A stretch of DNA of 34,075 nt from Verrucomicrobiota bacterium (GCA_030018915.1 JASEHE010000010.1:1-34075), one strand, 5' to 3'. Positions 1-8,316 are shown, counted from the first letter of the stretch. Translations and numbers: made by a program. Notes: generated from the sequence alone by a model not told the origin.

Positions 1-794
1 CGGCTATTCGTGCTTGTATCGTTGACACCCTATCCAGCCTCAGTGTGTCAGTTGTGTCGCCCAGGCGCGATCCTCTGTTCTGGCGTCTCCCTTCCCTGCT
101 CATCGGCTTCCCCAAGCCGGGGTTTCCCGATTTTCCGCGGTACTATGGAGACGCTACGACTTCCCGAACGCCGCTCCGTCGCCTCGTTTGTCTCGGTCGG
201 CGGTTCCTGCCTCAGACGACTTTGCTTCGCTCGCTGAGGTCGGTCGTCACGCCCTCAACGCCCGGACGTTATTCAGCCGGTGTCGTCCCTGCTTCCGGCT
301 CTCCTTTCGGCGGCCCCGCTCGGGATCTCCCGTGTTTCCGTTGAGACCTTTGCCGTTATGCCGTGTTCCCAGATCCCGGCGGAATCTCTGCGCCTGGCCG
401 TTCTCGGCGCATCGCTGCTGTCCTCCCCTGTCTTCAGAGGGAAGGACTTCCGCGACGCGGTCATTTCGGGATTCAATTGCACGGCCTCCCGGCTTGCTGT
501 GTACGCTTCGTGCCGGCATCGCTGCTGACGACGCAACACTCGCTTATCGGCTGGTGGCCAACCTTTACCGTGCCGCCATTTCAGTCGGCAGGTCTCATCC
601 AGTCAATTTCGTTGCTCGACAGCACCTCCTTTGACTACGGACTTTTCACGGCGCGAGAAGATACGACCCCGCTGCCACCCGGGTCATTTCTGTTCCGGGT
701 CCGACCCGCTTGCGTGGGCGACCCGGAGTCCACGTCGAGCATCTTCTCGCCGCCATCGCGGAGGCACTCAACCGTCTTCGTGTCCGCGGATCGT
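1..794 (-). other. No convincing gene; purine-rich minus strand, possible retroelement leader
   Basis: The track offers several overlapping short ORFs on both strands here, but none has recognisable motifs and the plus-strand ones are rich in Ser, Arg, Pro and Cys, as expected from chance translation. Read on the minus strand the DNA is purine-rich, with runs such as GGGAAACCCCGG and GAGCAGGGAAGGGAG, which looks more like a structured RNA or untranslated leader than protein. It resembles, from memory only, leaders upstream of group II intron-type reverse transcriptases, whose ORF would lie beyond the left edge. That reading is weak. No tRNA or rRNA was recognised. Confidence 0.25.
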
Positions 795-2687
795 CTAGGT
801 CAAGAGTTTCAACAGCGCGGGGCCCTGGGTGAAATCGGGCACGATCAGGTCAGCGCCGGCGCAGATCAGGCGCGAGCGCTTCTCCGGGTTCAGGCCGTAG
901 CGGCGCACCTCGTCGGAGGCCACGCCGACGGCTAGGCCACCGCGCTTCTTGCCTTCGCGCAACTCCACCGGCCCATCGCCGAAGCAGGCGAGCGCCGCGC
1001 CGCTCAGCCGGTTCGACGCGAGAATCCGCCGAATCACCTCGCGCTTGGCGTCGTAGGCCGCGTCGTTGCTGGCGCCGTAGATCCCGCCGTCGAACAGACC
1101 GGCGTAGCCGAGCGCCCGCGCCTCGCGGCGAACGTCGGCGTCGTCGGTGCCGCTGGCGAGGTAGAGGCGGACACCGCGCGCGCGCAGGGCTTGGAGGAAC
1201 GGCACGGCGCCCTTGATCGCGAAGTCGCTCACGTCCAGTTCGCCCCGCTCGAGCTTGGCCACGCGTCGGCGCACTGTTTCCATGAGCGATTTCAGGTAGA
1301 CACGTTTGTAGCCGAGTGGGCTAAGCGTCTGATCGGCCGGAACGATCCCGAACTCGCGGACCAGTTCGGCGAGCACGCTCATCTGGCTCATGGTCTGGAT
1401 GCCGGTGGACTTCGTGATGTAGTCGCGCGCGCATGCCACGACGCGGCGGTAGAGCGCCTCGTTGGCGCCGGCAAAGGACAGGCCGAGGATGCTGCGGACG
1501 AACATCGCCTCCATAATCGGCTCCCAGCCCTGGCGTAGCGTGGAGATCGTGCCGTCGTTATCGAAGAGCGCGTGCCGGACGCGGCCGCGGGGCCGGTCGC
1601 CGGTGACGATCTCGATCTCGCTGCCCTTGACGTAGCGGGCGGCGCGCGGGTCGCCGGCCAGTTCGGGGCGGTAAATGTAGTCGGGATCGTATCCGATCGC
1701 GCGAATCTCCTGCGGCGTGGCCGTGCCGGTGGTGCGGAGTTTCCGGACCGTGACGGCCGAGGCGAAGTTGGCGAGGATGGCTGCCTCGCGCGGCGCGGCG
1801 CCGGCGGCCAGCGCGCCGGCGATAGCCGAGACGCTCGTGTCGCCGGCGCCGACCGGGTCGGTCTTCTTGAGAATCTGGATGCCAGGCACGATCTCCAGGC
1901 CGCCGTTCCAGCAGACGACGGAACCACGTTCCCCGCGCGAGATGAAGACGGGCCGGCCCGACATCCGGCGAATCCGGCGGGCAAAGGCCACGGCGTCCTC
2001 GAGCAGAACGCTCTGCTCGGGATGCTGCTTGCAGCCGCACAGTCGCGCCGCCTCGTGGGCGTTGAAACTGTAGATAACCTTCTTGAAACGCTCGCTGCGG
2101 GTGCGCGAGTCGCAGACGAAGATATGCTTCCGGCGCGAGGCAACGAGGCGGTTGATCTTCCGGATCATGGCGTCGGAGGCGATGCCCCGGGCCAGTTGCT
2201 GGTTGAACACAACCGCCTGGACGCGCGGCAGAACGGCTAGCAACGCCTTCTCCAGCGCGTTTTCGCTGTCCGACGACAGCCGGTTGTATACGCCGAAGTC
2301 CACGCGCGGCTCCTCGTCTTCGTCCACGTACGGCTTGCCGTAGACCGGCGTGGCCCATTCCTTGTCCTGGACGACCATCCCGGCGGCGTCAACCTTCAGG
2401 GCCTTCAGCTTGCGGATTATCTCGGCGCCGAAGAGGTCGCCGCCGATGACGCCCAGGGCGAACACCTTCCGAACACCGAGGTCCACGAGGTTGGCGACGA
2501 TATTGCCCGCCCCGCCGAGGCTGTAGGTCTGGTGGCGCACAGGCCGGGTGGTCTTGCCGGTCTCGACGGATCGCTCGGCCAGCGCCGGGTCGATCATCCA
2601 GTACGCGTCGAGACAGAAGTCGCCGAGCACGGCAACACGGGTGGAGCGAATGGCTTTCAGCAGTTTATCGAGTCTCTTTGGTGTCAT
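795..2687 (-). CDS. PfkB-family sugar kinase fused to HAD-family phosphatase
   Basis: The 630-residue protein has two enzyme modules. Residues about 15-340 are a ribokinase/PfkB fold resembling the kinase half of heptose-7-phosphate kinase RfaE/HldE: an N-terminal VLGDFCLDAYW strand, the GGAGNIVANL sugar-binding loop, and the catalytic DPVGAGDT motif near residue 280. Residues about 370-625 are a HAD hydrolase, with the nucleophile motif FDNDGT near 375, ASGTDD as the second motif, and FGDGPVE as the acidic third motif. The expected role is phosphorylation of a sugar or sugar phosphate plus removal of a phosphate from a related intermediate, perhaps for a nucleotide-activated surface sugar; the substrate cannot be read from sequence. 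It lies 81 bases downstream of the deoxyhypusine-synthase-like gene, probably in one transcript. The cytidylyltransferase half of HldE is absent and replaced by the HAD module. Domain calls are firm, pathway is inferred. Confidence 0.88.
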   Translation of the reverse strand: MTPKRLDKLLKAIRSTRVAVLGDFCLDAYWMIDPALAERSVETGKTTRPVRHQTYSLGGAGNIVANLVDLGVRKVFALGVIGGDLFGAEIIRKLKALKVDAAGMVVQDKEWATPVYGKPYVDEDEEPRVDFGVYNRLSSDSENALEKALLAVLPRVQAVVFNQQLARGIASDAMIRKINRLVASRRKHIFVCDSRTRSERFKKVIYSFNAHEAARLCGCKQHPEQSVLLEDAVAFARRIRRMSGRPVFISRGERGSVVCWNGGLEIVPGIQILKKTDPVGAGDTSVSAIAGALAAGAAPREAAILANFASAVTVRKLRTTGTATPQEIRAIGYDPDYIYRPELAGDPRAARYVKGSEIEIVTGDRPRGRVRHALFDNDGTISTLRQGWEPIMEAMFVRSILGLSFAGANEALYRRVVACARDYITKSTGIQTMSQMSVLAELVREFGIVPADQTLSPLGYKRVYLKSLMETVRRRVAKLERGELDVSDFAIKGAVPFLQALRARGVRLYLASGTDDADVRREARALGYAGLFDGGIYGASNDAAYDAKREVIRRILASNRLSGAALACFGDGPVELREGKKRGGLAVGVASDEVRRYGLNPEKRSRLICAGADLIVPDFTQGPALLKLLT

Positions 2688-2724
2688 GGTAATGTCCGTT
2701 TCGTCGAGTAGAGAAAAGAACCAC

Positions 2725-2760
2725 AGTTGAACCGTGAACGCTGAACCGTTGAACCATGCC
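2725..2760 (-). repeat. Short dispersed repeat, GGCATGGTTCA...GTTCACGGTT family (copy 1)
   Basis: On the minus strand this intergenic piece reads GGCATGGTTCAACGGTTCAG followed by CGTTCACGGTTCAAC. Similar strings occur near 10311, 16803 and 29215, always between genes. It separates the two genes of the PfkB-HAD pair. No function is evident. Confidence 0.65.
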
Positions 2761-2768
2761 TCTTTTTC

Positions 2769-3809
2769 CTATCCCACCAGCTTTCGCAGGGCCCGGTACA
2801 GGGATGGGAAGGTTTCGATCTGGTTTCCCTGAATGTAGTGGCCCTTGCCGCCGAAGGCCTCGGGCACGCGGGAGAATACGCTCTTCTGGTCCCGAAAATA
2901 GTATCCGAACTTCTTCTCATCGGCCAGATGGTCGGGCTGGCAGGGCCGGAGGTCGAAGTTCGCCGTGGTCAGACCGTTGGCTGGGCGGCCGACGTTGGCC
3001 GTCATCGAAAGGGCCTTGAGCAGGACTTCCGGACCAGTCACTGCGGAGCCGATATTCAGGACCACGCCGCCGGCCAAGTTCCCGACCTCGTTGACATAGA
3101 TAAGGAAATCGCGGCCGCTCGTTCCGCCCTTGGCTTCGCCGTCGAACCCGGGATGCTGGTCCAGGACATCCGTGCCGATGCCGACGTGGATGGTCATGGG
3201 CAAGCCGCACTTGTAGGCGCGGGCGAGCACGCTGACCTCGTGATGCCGAAAGAACAACTTGGCCCTCGCGGCGGGACGCGGCACGCAGGCCGACTCGACG
3301 CTGGCGCGGAAGTCGGGGTCCCTCATCGCGCGGCCCAGCGACTCGCCAAGGCCAAGTCTCCCGGCGTTGCCGACCCGGAGCGCGGCGGCGATCCACGCGA
3401 ACTCGAAAGCCATGCCGAATTGCCCCTTGGGCAGAGCGTTGGGCACGGTTTCGCTTGTCTCGCCGATGAGGGCGAGTTCGAAATCGTGGATGGCCGTGGC
3501 GCCGTTGCCGGCCACCAGCGTGACAAGGCGGCGCTCGATGAGGTCGGCCAAGAGCGGCCCGAGCCCGTTCTTGATAAGGTGGGCGCCCGTGAAGCAGATC
3601 ACCGCTCGGCTGTCGGCGCGCGCCTCGACCATCGCGCGGGCCACCGCCTCGATCGCGGCTGCCGTATCCGGCGGAAGGCGGTCGGCGCCGGCCAGGGCGG
3701 CGTCGGGCCAGACCAAGTCGTCGTAATGAACCCGGTTCTGCCGCCCCACGAGCGGATAGGTCTGTATCTTCGAGGCGTCAAAGAAGCCGTATCGTCCATT
3801 GTACTCCAT
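2769..3809 (-). CDS. Deoxyhypusine-synthase-like protein
   Basis: The protein (346 residues) resembles deoxyhypusine synthase, the NAD-dependent spermidine-using enzyme that modifies eIF5A in eukaryotes and archaea. Family-like stretches are GAHLIKNGLGPLLADLIER and AGNGATAIHDFELALIGETSE, the NAD-binding core region. Bacteria lack eIF5A, and bacterial homologues are either homospermidine-synthase-like or of unknown role, so the substrate is open. The track ORF begins at 3863, but the start at 3809 (MEYNGRYGFF) is preferred: it has GGGAG seven bases upstream, and the extra 18 residues are Ser-rich and unconserved in character. It is the upstream partner of the PfkB-HAD fusion on the same strand. 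Family assignment is confident, biochemical function is not. Confidence 0.85.
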   Translation of the reverse strand: MEYNGRYGFFDASKIQTYPLVGRQNRVHYDDLVWPDAALAGADRLPPDTAAAIEAVARAMVEARADSRAVICFTGAHLIKNGLGPLLADLIERRLVTLVAGNGATAIHDFELALIGETSETVPNALPKGQFGMAFEFAWIAAALRVGNAGRLGLGESLGRAMRDPDFRASVESACVPRPAARAKLFFRHHEVSVLARAYKCGLPMTIHVGIGTDVLDQHPGFDGEAKGGTSGRDFLIYVNEVGNLAGGVVLNIGSAVTGPEVLLKALSMTANVGRPANGLTTANFDLRPCQPDHLADEKKFGYYFRDQKSVFSRVPEAFGGKGHYIQGNQIETFPSLYRALRKLVG

Positions 3810-3945
3810 AGAGCGCTCCCGAAAAACGGAAGCCAATATAGAGGAGGACGCCGAAAAAAGCACTCACGGAAATCGCTGAACTGTTGGCGCGCGCTGAAGG
3901 CGTAGAGTTGGTGAAGGGCCGGCTGGGCAGGAACCCAACTCAGCG

Positions 3946-4249
3946 ATGACCAAGAGCCGCGGCGCGACATGCGTTTTGAGCGTCTTGGCCAGGGTGCTGG
4001 TCGCCTGGGCAGCGGACAGCGCTTCCGCCACCGCCACTCAGGCGCGTTCGCAGGTCGAGCTGATGCGGATGGATGTCGAGCGCCTCCTGATGATTACGGA
4101 AGCGCTCTGGACGATTACGAGATGAACACGGATACACAGACGAACAACCGGTCCAGAAGGTCCAGGAGATTGACATGCTGGACGGACGTCTTGACGGCAA
4201 GGTTGCCAAGCAACCGCCGTCAAAATGCCCGCACAGACAACGCTCCTTG
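3946..4249 (+). pseudogene. Frameshifted small zinc-ribbon-type protein gene
   Basis: Reading from ATG 3946 gives a possible signal-like or hydrophobic start and then VELMRMDVERLLMITEALW, ending at TGA 4123. In the next frame the protein continues DEHGYTDEQPVQKVQEIDML and DGRLDGKVAKQPPSKCPH. Together these match a small protein family common in PVC-type genomes, which normally ends in a CPxCGR zinc-ribbon-like tail. The join needs a two-base deletion in a GAGA run (observed ACGAGATGAACAC, expected ACGAGAGATGAACAC). The tail is also broken: CPHRQR replaces the expected CPHCGR, and the reading frame runs antisense into argD. It is therefore a dead gene or, less likely, a sequencing error. The function of the family is unknown to me. 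Confidence 0.72.
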
Positions 4250-4250
4250 A

Positions 4251-5594
4251 CTACGGCGCGGCGTCGGGCTCGGTCGGCGCTGCGGCTGCCGCTTCATCGG
4301 CCGGCTTGGTCTCAGAGGTCTCCGCCCAGGCCGCGGCTGCCGGGGTTTCCGCCGCCTGCTCGGGCGCTTCTTCTTGCGCCGACTCTTCTTCCTCCTTCTG
4401 GCCGAGGCCGTGCCACTGGGCCAGGCAGTCGTCCAGGATTTCCAGGGCTTCCTCGATCTCCTCGTCCTTCACGTTCAGCGGCGGCAGGAACCGGCAGACG
4501 GTTTCGGCCGTGGCCAGCGTGAGCAGTCCGTTCTCGATCAGGAGCGAGGCCAGCGGCTTGGCGGATTGGTCCAGGGCCAGCCCCAGCATCAGGCCCTTGC
4601 CACGGACTTCCTTCACGTGCTCGTATTTCAGGATGAACTTTCGCATTTCGTCGGCGAACTGCTTGCCGACCGTCCGCGCCCGATCGAGAAGATGCTCTTC
4701 CTCGATTGCGTCTATCGTGGCCAGCGCGGCGGCGCAGGCCAACGGCGCGCCGCCGAATGTGCTGGCATGGTTGCCCGGCTGGAACACGTCTGCCAGTTTC
4801 GCGTTGCTCACGACCGCTCCGATCGGATATCCGCTGCCCAGCGCCTTAGCCAGCGAGAAAGCGTCGGGCTTCACGCCCGCGCAGTTCTGATACCCGAACC
4901 AATGCCCGGTCCGGCCCATGCCGCACTGGACCTCGTCGCAGAGCATGAGCAGGTCCTTCTCGTCGCAAAGCGCGCGGACCCCTAGCATGAAGGCTTCGTC
5001 AGCCGGAACGATCCCGCCCTCGCCCTGAATCGCCTCGAGCAAGACGGCCACGGTTTTGTCGTTCACCAGGGCGCGGACCGACTCCAGGTTGTTGAACTCG
5101 GCGTAGACGAATCCCACTGGAAGCGGCTCGAACCCCTTCTGTATCTTGTCCTGGCCGGTAGCTGCCGCGGTCGCCAGCGTCCGGCCGTGGAAGGAATTCT
5201 TCATCGTAATGATTTCGTGCCGGCCCTTCTCGTGGCCCCACAACCTGGCGAGCTTGATGAGCCCCTCGTTGGCCTCGGCGCCCGAGTTGCCGAAGAAGCA
5301 CTTGCCCCCGAGCCCGAGCCGCGCCAGCCGCTCGGCCAGCCTGGCCTGGTTCCCGTTGAAGTACAGGTTCGAGAAGTGGGTGGCTTGCGCCACCTGTTTT
5401 CGGACGGCCTCGACCACCTTCGGATGGCAGTGCCCCACGTTCAGCACGGAAATCCCGGCCATGAAATCGAGGTACACCTTGCCGTCGGCGTCCCACACCT
5501 TCGTTCCATTGCCCTTCACCAGCGTCAGGCTCTGGGCATAGGTCGGCATCACGTATTGCTTGTACAGTTCCTTGATCGCGTCACTTTTGCTCAT
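4251..5594 (-). CDS. argD: Acetylornithine aminotransferase
   Basis: This PLP-dependent class III aminotransferase converts N-acetylglutamate semialdehyde to N-acetylornithine in arginine synthesis, in the cytoplasm. The PLP lysine lies in SLAKALGSGYPIGA; other family marks are FFGNSGAEANEGLIKLAR, FHGRTLATAAATGQ, EAIQGEGGI and LCDEVQCGMGRTG. Homology ends near residue 395 and a roughly 55-residue tail rich in Glu, Ala and Pro follows, which is unusual for ArgD and looks disordered. The start at 5594 overlaps the end of argB by 14 bases, so the two are translationally coupled. Dual use as succinyldiaminopimelate aminotransferase is possible, since ArgD enzymes often do both. Confidence 0.93.
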   Translation of the reverse strand: MSKSDAIKELYKQYVMPTYAQSLTLVKGNGTKVWDADGKVYLDFMAGISVLNVGHCHPKVVEAVRKQVAQATHFSNLYFNGNQARLAERLARLGLGGKCFFGNSGAEANEGLIKLARLWGHEKGRHEIITMKNSFHGRTLATAAATGQDKIQKGFEPLPVGFVYAEFNNLESVRALVNDKTVAVLLEAIQGEGGIVPADEAFMLGVRALCDEKDLLMLCDEVQCGMGRTGHWFGYQNCAGVKPDAFSLAKALGSGYPIGAVVSNAKLADVFQPGNHASTFGGAPLACAAALATIDAIEEEHLLDRARTVGKQFADEMRKFILKYEHVKEVRGKGLMLGLALDQSAKPLASLLIENGLLTLATAETVCRFLPPLNVKDEEIEEALEILDDCLAQWHGLGQKEEEESAQEEAPEQAAETPAAAAWAETSETKPADEAAAAAPTEPDAAP

Positions 5595-6513
5595 CGCTTA
5601 CAATCTCCGTTCCAACTCCTTTGTCCGTGAATATCTCCAACAACAGCGAATGCGGCATCCGCCCGTCCACCATGTGAATCTTGCCGACGCCGAACTTCAG
5701 CGCTTCCAGCCCGCCGCGCACCTTGGGCAACATTCCTCCGTCAATGACGCCCCTGGCCGCCAGCTCTTCCACATCGCCGGCTTTCAGCGTTGTGATGATG
5801 GATTCCGGGTCGTCCCGATCCCGGAGCAGTCCCGACACGTCCGTGAGGAACACCAGCTTGCGGGCCCTCAGCGCCTTGGCCACGGCGGCCGCCGAGCTGT
5901 CGGCGTTGACGTTGTGGATTTTGCCGTCCGGGCCCATGCCGAGCGGCGTGATGACCGGGATCACGCCCTGCTTCAGCAGCTTGCGGACCGGCGCTGTGTT
6001 CACCTCGTCCGGTTCGCCGACGAACCCCCAGTCCATGGTCTGGCCCGTCGCCGGATCAACCTCGACGAGCTTCCTCACACGGAGGATTGCCTCGCCGTTG
6101 ATCGTCTGCGCCGGGGCGCCTTTCTCCTGAAGCAGCCGCACGATCTCGGGGTTCACTTCGTCCTTGATGATCCGTTCGACGATCTTGATCGTCTTCTCGC
6201 AGGTCACCCGCAGGCCCTTGACGAATTTCGCTTCAAGCCCGCTTTCCTTCATGCCGCGCGTGATCGCTTTGCCGCCGCCGTGCACGACGATCGGCTGCAT
6301 GCCCACGCATTCCATGAAGGCCACATCCGTCAGCGCTCCCTCCGCGTTCTCTTTATTCTCCATGGCGCTTCCGCCGTACTTCACCACCACAATCTCGCCG
6401 TGAAGGTCCTGAATGTACGGGAGCGCCTCGATCAGCACCCCCGCTTTCTTGATCACTTCCCGCATCTGGCCGGTCGCGCCGGCCGGTCCAGCAGCCGAAC
6501 GAAGCCCGTTCAT
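5581..6513 (-). CDS. argB: N-acetylglutamate kinase
   Basis: The protein (310 residues) phosphorylates N-acetylglutamate, the second step of arginine synthesis. Amino-acid-kinase motifs are VVVKYGGSAM (phosphate-binding lysine and glycines), PIVVHGGGKAI (substrate loop), NVNADSSAAAVAKAL and VFLTDVSGLL. The track ORF starts at 6561, but ATG 6513 overlaps the argJ stop as ATGA, the standard arrangement for coupled translation, so it is preferred; ATG 6465 (MREVIKKAG) begins at the usual family N-terminus and is the alternative. Whether it is arginine-inhibited cannot be settled from the N-terminus. It sits between argJ and argD in one operon. Confidence 0.93.
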   Translation of the reverse strand: MNGLRSAAGPAGATGQMREVIKKAGVLIEALPYIQDLHGEIVVVKYGGSAMENKENAEGALTDVAFMECVGMQPIVVHGGGKAITRGMKESGLEAKFVKGLRVTCEKTIKIVERIIKDEVNPEIVRLLQEKGAPAQTINGEAILRVRKLVEVDPATGQTMDWGFVGEPDEVNTAPVRKLLKQGVIPVITPLGMGPDGKIHNVNADSSAAAVAKALRARKLVFLTDVSGLLRDRDDPESIITTLKAGDVEELAARGVIDGGMLPKVRGGLEALKFGVGKIHMVDGRMPHSLLLEIFTDKGVGTEIVSDEQK

Positions 6514-7721
6514 GTCGTATACTCCGAGTTGATCCGCGCGTAGTCCGGGCTGCAGTCGCACGTATAGACCGTATCCGCCGCGCGCCCGAGGCGCAGGTCA
6601 ACGTTCACCGAGAACCGCTTTTTGCCAAGCGCTTTCCGCAGTTCGGCCGGCGACTTCGCGGACGCCATACGGCCGCGCCGGACGACCAGGAGCTCGTCGA
6701 ACCGGATATCCACCTTCTCTTCCGCCACGCGGGCCCCGGAATACCCCACCGCGTCAATGATCCGACCCCAGTTCGGGTCTTCGCCGAACCACGAGGTCTT
6801 GACCAACAACGAGTTGGCGATTGCCCGGGCCGCCGCGTGGGCATCCGCGGCCGACGCCGCCCCGCGCACGTTCACGGTCACGAACTTGGTGGCGCCTTCG
6901 CCGTCTTCGGCCACTTTCAACGCCAGGGCCAGGGCTGCGGCCTCTACGGCCCGGACGAATACCGGCCACTGCCGATGTGTCCGGGTGAGCGGCCGGTTGC
7001 CGGCCGCGCCGTTGGCCAGAAACAGCGCCGTGTCGTTGCAGCTCTGGTCGCCGTCCACCGTAATGCGATTGAAGCTGTGCTCGACCGCCGCAGCCAGCGC
7101 GGCCTGGAGCGCGCCGGCCGCCACCGCCGCGTCAGTCGTCAGGAAAGCGAGCATGGTCGCCAGGCTCGGCTCGATCATGCCTGCGCCCTTGGCCATGCCG
7201 CCGATCCGCGCGCGCCGTCCATCAATCGAGAACTCCAGCGCCACCTGCTTGTCGGTCGTGTCGGTGGTCAGAATGGCCCGCGCGGCGGCGGCCCCGCCTG
7301 CCCGCGAGAGGCTTTGCGCCGCGAGCCGGATGCCCTTCGCGATCTTGTCCATGGGCATGGGCCGGCCGATAACGCCGGTCGAGCACACAAACACCGTCCG
7401 CTCGGCGACCCCGAGGGCGCCCGCCGTCAGCGCGGCCATGCGCCGGGCGTCCCGCACTCCTTGCGGGCCATTGCAGGCGTTCGCGTTCCCGGCGTTGACG
7501 ACAACAGCGCGCGCGCGCCGGTCCTTCAGCCGTTCCCGGCACAACTTGACATGGGCGCCCTGGATACGGTTGGTCGTGAACACGCCAGCCACGGTGGCAT
7601 CGGCATCCGACACGAGCAGGGCCATGTCGTTTCGCCCGGGCTTGACCCCGGCGGCAACGCCGCAGGCCCGATATCCCGCCGGAGCCGTCACACCGCCGCG
7701 CGCATGTTTCCACAGATTCAT
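6510..7721 (-). CDS. argJ: Glutamate N-acetyltransferase / amino-acid acetyltransferase (ornithine acetyltransferase)
   Basis: The 403-residue protein recycles the acetyl group from N-acetylornithine to glutamate, giving the cyclic arginine pathway, and may also use acetyl-CoA. ArgJ is made as a precursor that cuts itself before a catalytic threonine; the matching motif here is KGAGMIEPSLATMLAFLTTDA, with the cut expected between Ala and Thr of LATML. Other family segments are VFTTNRIQGAHV, VVNAGNANACNG, FVCSTGVIGRPMPM, FNRITVDGDQSCNDT and the C-terminal DYARINSEYTT. Its start has AGGA only two or three bases upstream, too close for good initiation. A short ORF with a strong ribosome site overlaps it as ATGA, so coupling from that ORF is plausible. 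It ends in ATGA with argB. Confidence 0.94.
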   Translation of the reverse strand: MNLWKHARGGVTAPAGYRACGVAAGVKPGRNDMALLVSDADATVAGVFTTNRIQGAHVKLCRERLKDRRARAVVVNAGNANACNGPQGVRDARRMAALTAGALGVAERTVFVCSTGVIGRPMPMDKIAKGIRLAAQSLSRAGGAAAARAILTTDTTDKQVALEFSIDGRRARIGGMAKGAGMIEPSLATMLAFLTTDAAVAAGALQAALAAAVEHSFNRITVDGDQSCNDTALFLANGAAGNRPLTRTHRQWPVFVRAVEAAALALALKVAEDGEGATKFVTVNVRGAASAADAHAAARAIANSLLVKTSWFGEDPNWGRIIDAVGYSGARVAEEKVDIRFDELLVVRRGRMASAKSPAELRKALGKKRFSVNVDLRLGRAADTVYTCDCSPDYARINSEYTT

Positions 7722-7777
7722 GATCCTACCGCGCCGATCGTTCTTACTTCCGCCAGCAGCGACAGACTATCGAACAT
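7718..7777 (-). CDS. Possible 19-residue leader peptide upstream of argJ
   Basis: ATG 7777 follows GGAGG at a four-base spacing, the best ribosome site near this operon, and encodes MFDSLSLLAEVRTIGAVGS. Its TGA overlaps the argJ ATG as ATGA. The peptide contains one arginine codon (AGA), too few for a classical arginine attenuator, so translational coupling to argJ is the simpler reading. It could instead be the tail of a decayed upstream gene or chance. Confidence 0.45.
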   Translation of the reverse strand: MFDSLSLLAEVRTIGAVGS

Positions 7778-7910
7778 CGCGCCTCCAATGTCGAACGGAA
7801 AATTCCAGATAGAACCCGGCCTGACGCCCCGGTCCTACTACAGTCCCGTACTGGCGGCTTTCCGTATGCGATTCATGATGAGATGGCCAGCGTGTTCTAT
7901 TTGATTGCGC

Positions 7911-8030
7911 TGAAAAACCCCACAGTTTCGTAATTCATGTGGGGCACATGCCCCACCACCTTCGTAATCGTGCTCGTCCTTCGTCCTCGATTTTCTTCCA
8001 CTTTCCGGGGACGAAGGACGAGCACGACAA
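7911..8030 (-). repeat. Compound hairpin repeat (copy 1), with 19-bp perfect arms
   Basis: Perfect 19-base arms lie at 7968-7986 and 8009-8027, with a 22-base loop. On the minus strand this is followed by a second palindrome, GTGGGGCATGTGCCCCAC, and the conserved tail GAATTACGAAACTGTGGGG. A diverged copy lies at 16912-17018 on the plus strand. Each copy lies upstream of a gene in the same relative orientation (argJ here, the sigma gene there). It may be a miniature mobile element or structured RNA. Confidence 0.75.
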
Positions 8031-8140
8031 GAAGCGGTTCGTGGGGAAACTGCAAGCCGCGAGCTGGGAGCTGATGACTGACAACTGATTACGGGGTTGT
8101 GCCGCGGCTCGTCTTGGGCCGGCGGTGGAGGAACCTGACG

Positions 8141-8316
8141 ATGAGAGAAACGAAGCGACAGTCGAGCGGGCTGGCGCTGTTGGGCGGTGAGAAGGCGGCC
8201 CGGTCCGAGCCGGGCGAGATGTTCACACATGGCCGATCGTGACGCCGGAGCGCGAGCAGACGGTGCTGGAGGTGATCCGCAACGGCAAGATGAGCCAGTG
8301 GGACACCACCCCTTGA
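8141..8316 (+). pseudogene. Remnant of DegT/DnrJ/EryC1-type aminotransferase (N-terminus only)
   Basis: Behind a GGAGG-like ribosome site, ATG 8141 encodes LALLGGEKAARSEPGEMFT and hits TGA after THGRS. In the next frame the sequence continues WPIVTPEREQTVLEVIRNG and KMSQWDTT, then stops at 8316. Joined, this is the N-terminus of the sugar aminotransferase family that installs amino groups on nucleotide sugars (normally about 370-400 residues). The frames meet if one CA of TTCACACATGG is removed, so a two-base duplication caused the shift. The PLP-binding body of the enzyme is entirely missing. The gene is dead. Confidence 0.7.

Noticed and set aside
1572-2240. 222-residue ORF antisense to the PfkB-HAD gene
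   Set aside because: A shadow frame of a firmly identified gene, common in high-GC DNA.
7968-8027. 19-base inverted repeat as an intrinsic terminator or CRISPR unit
   Set aside because: No T-tract follows, and there is no regular repeat-spacer array anywhere in the window; it belongs to the compound hairpin repeat.
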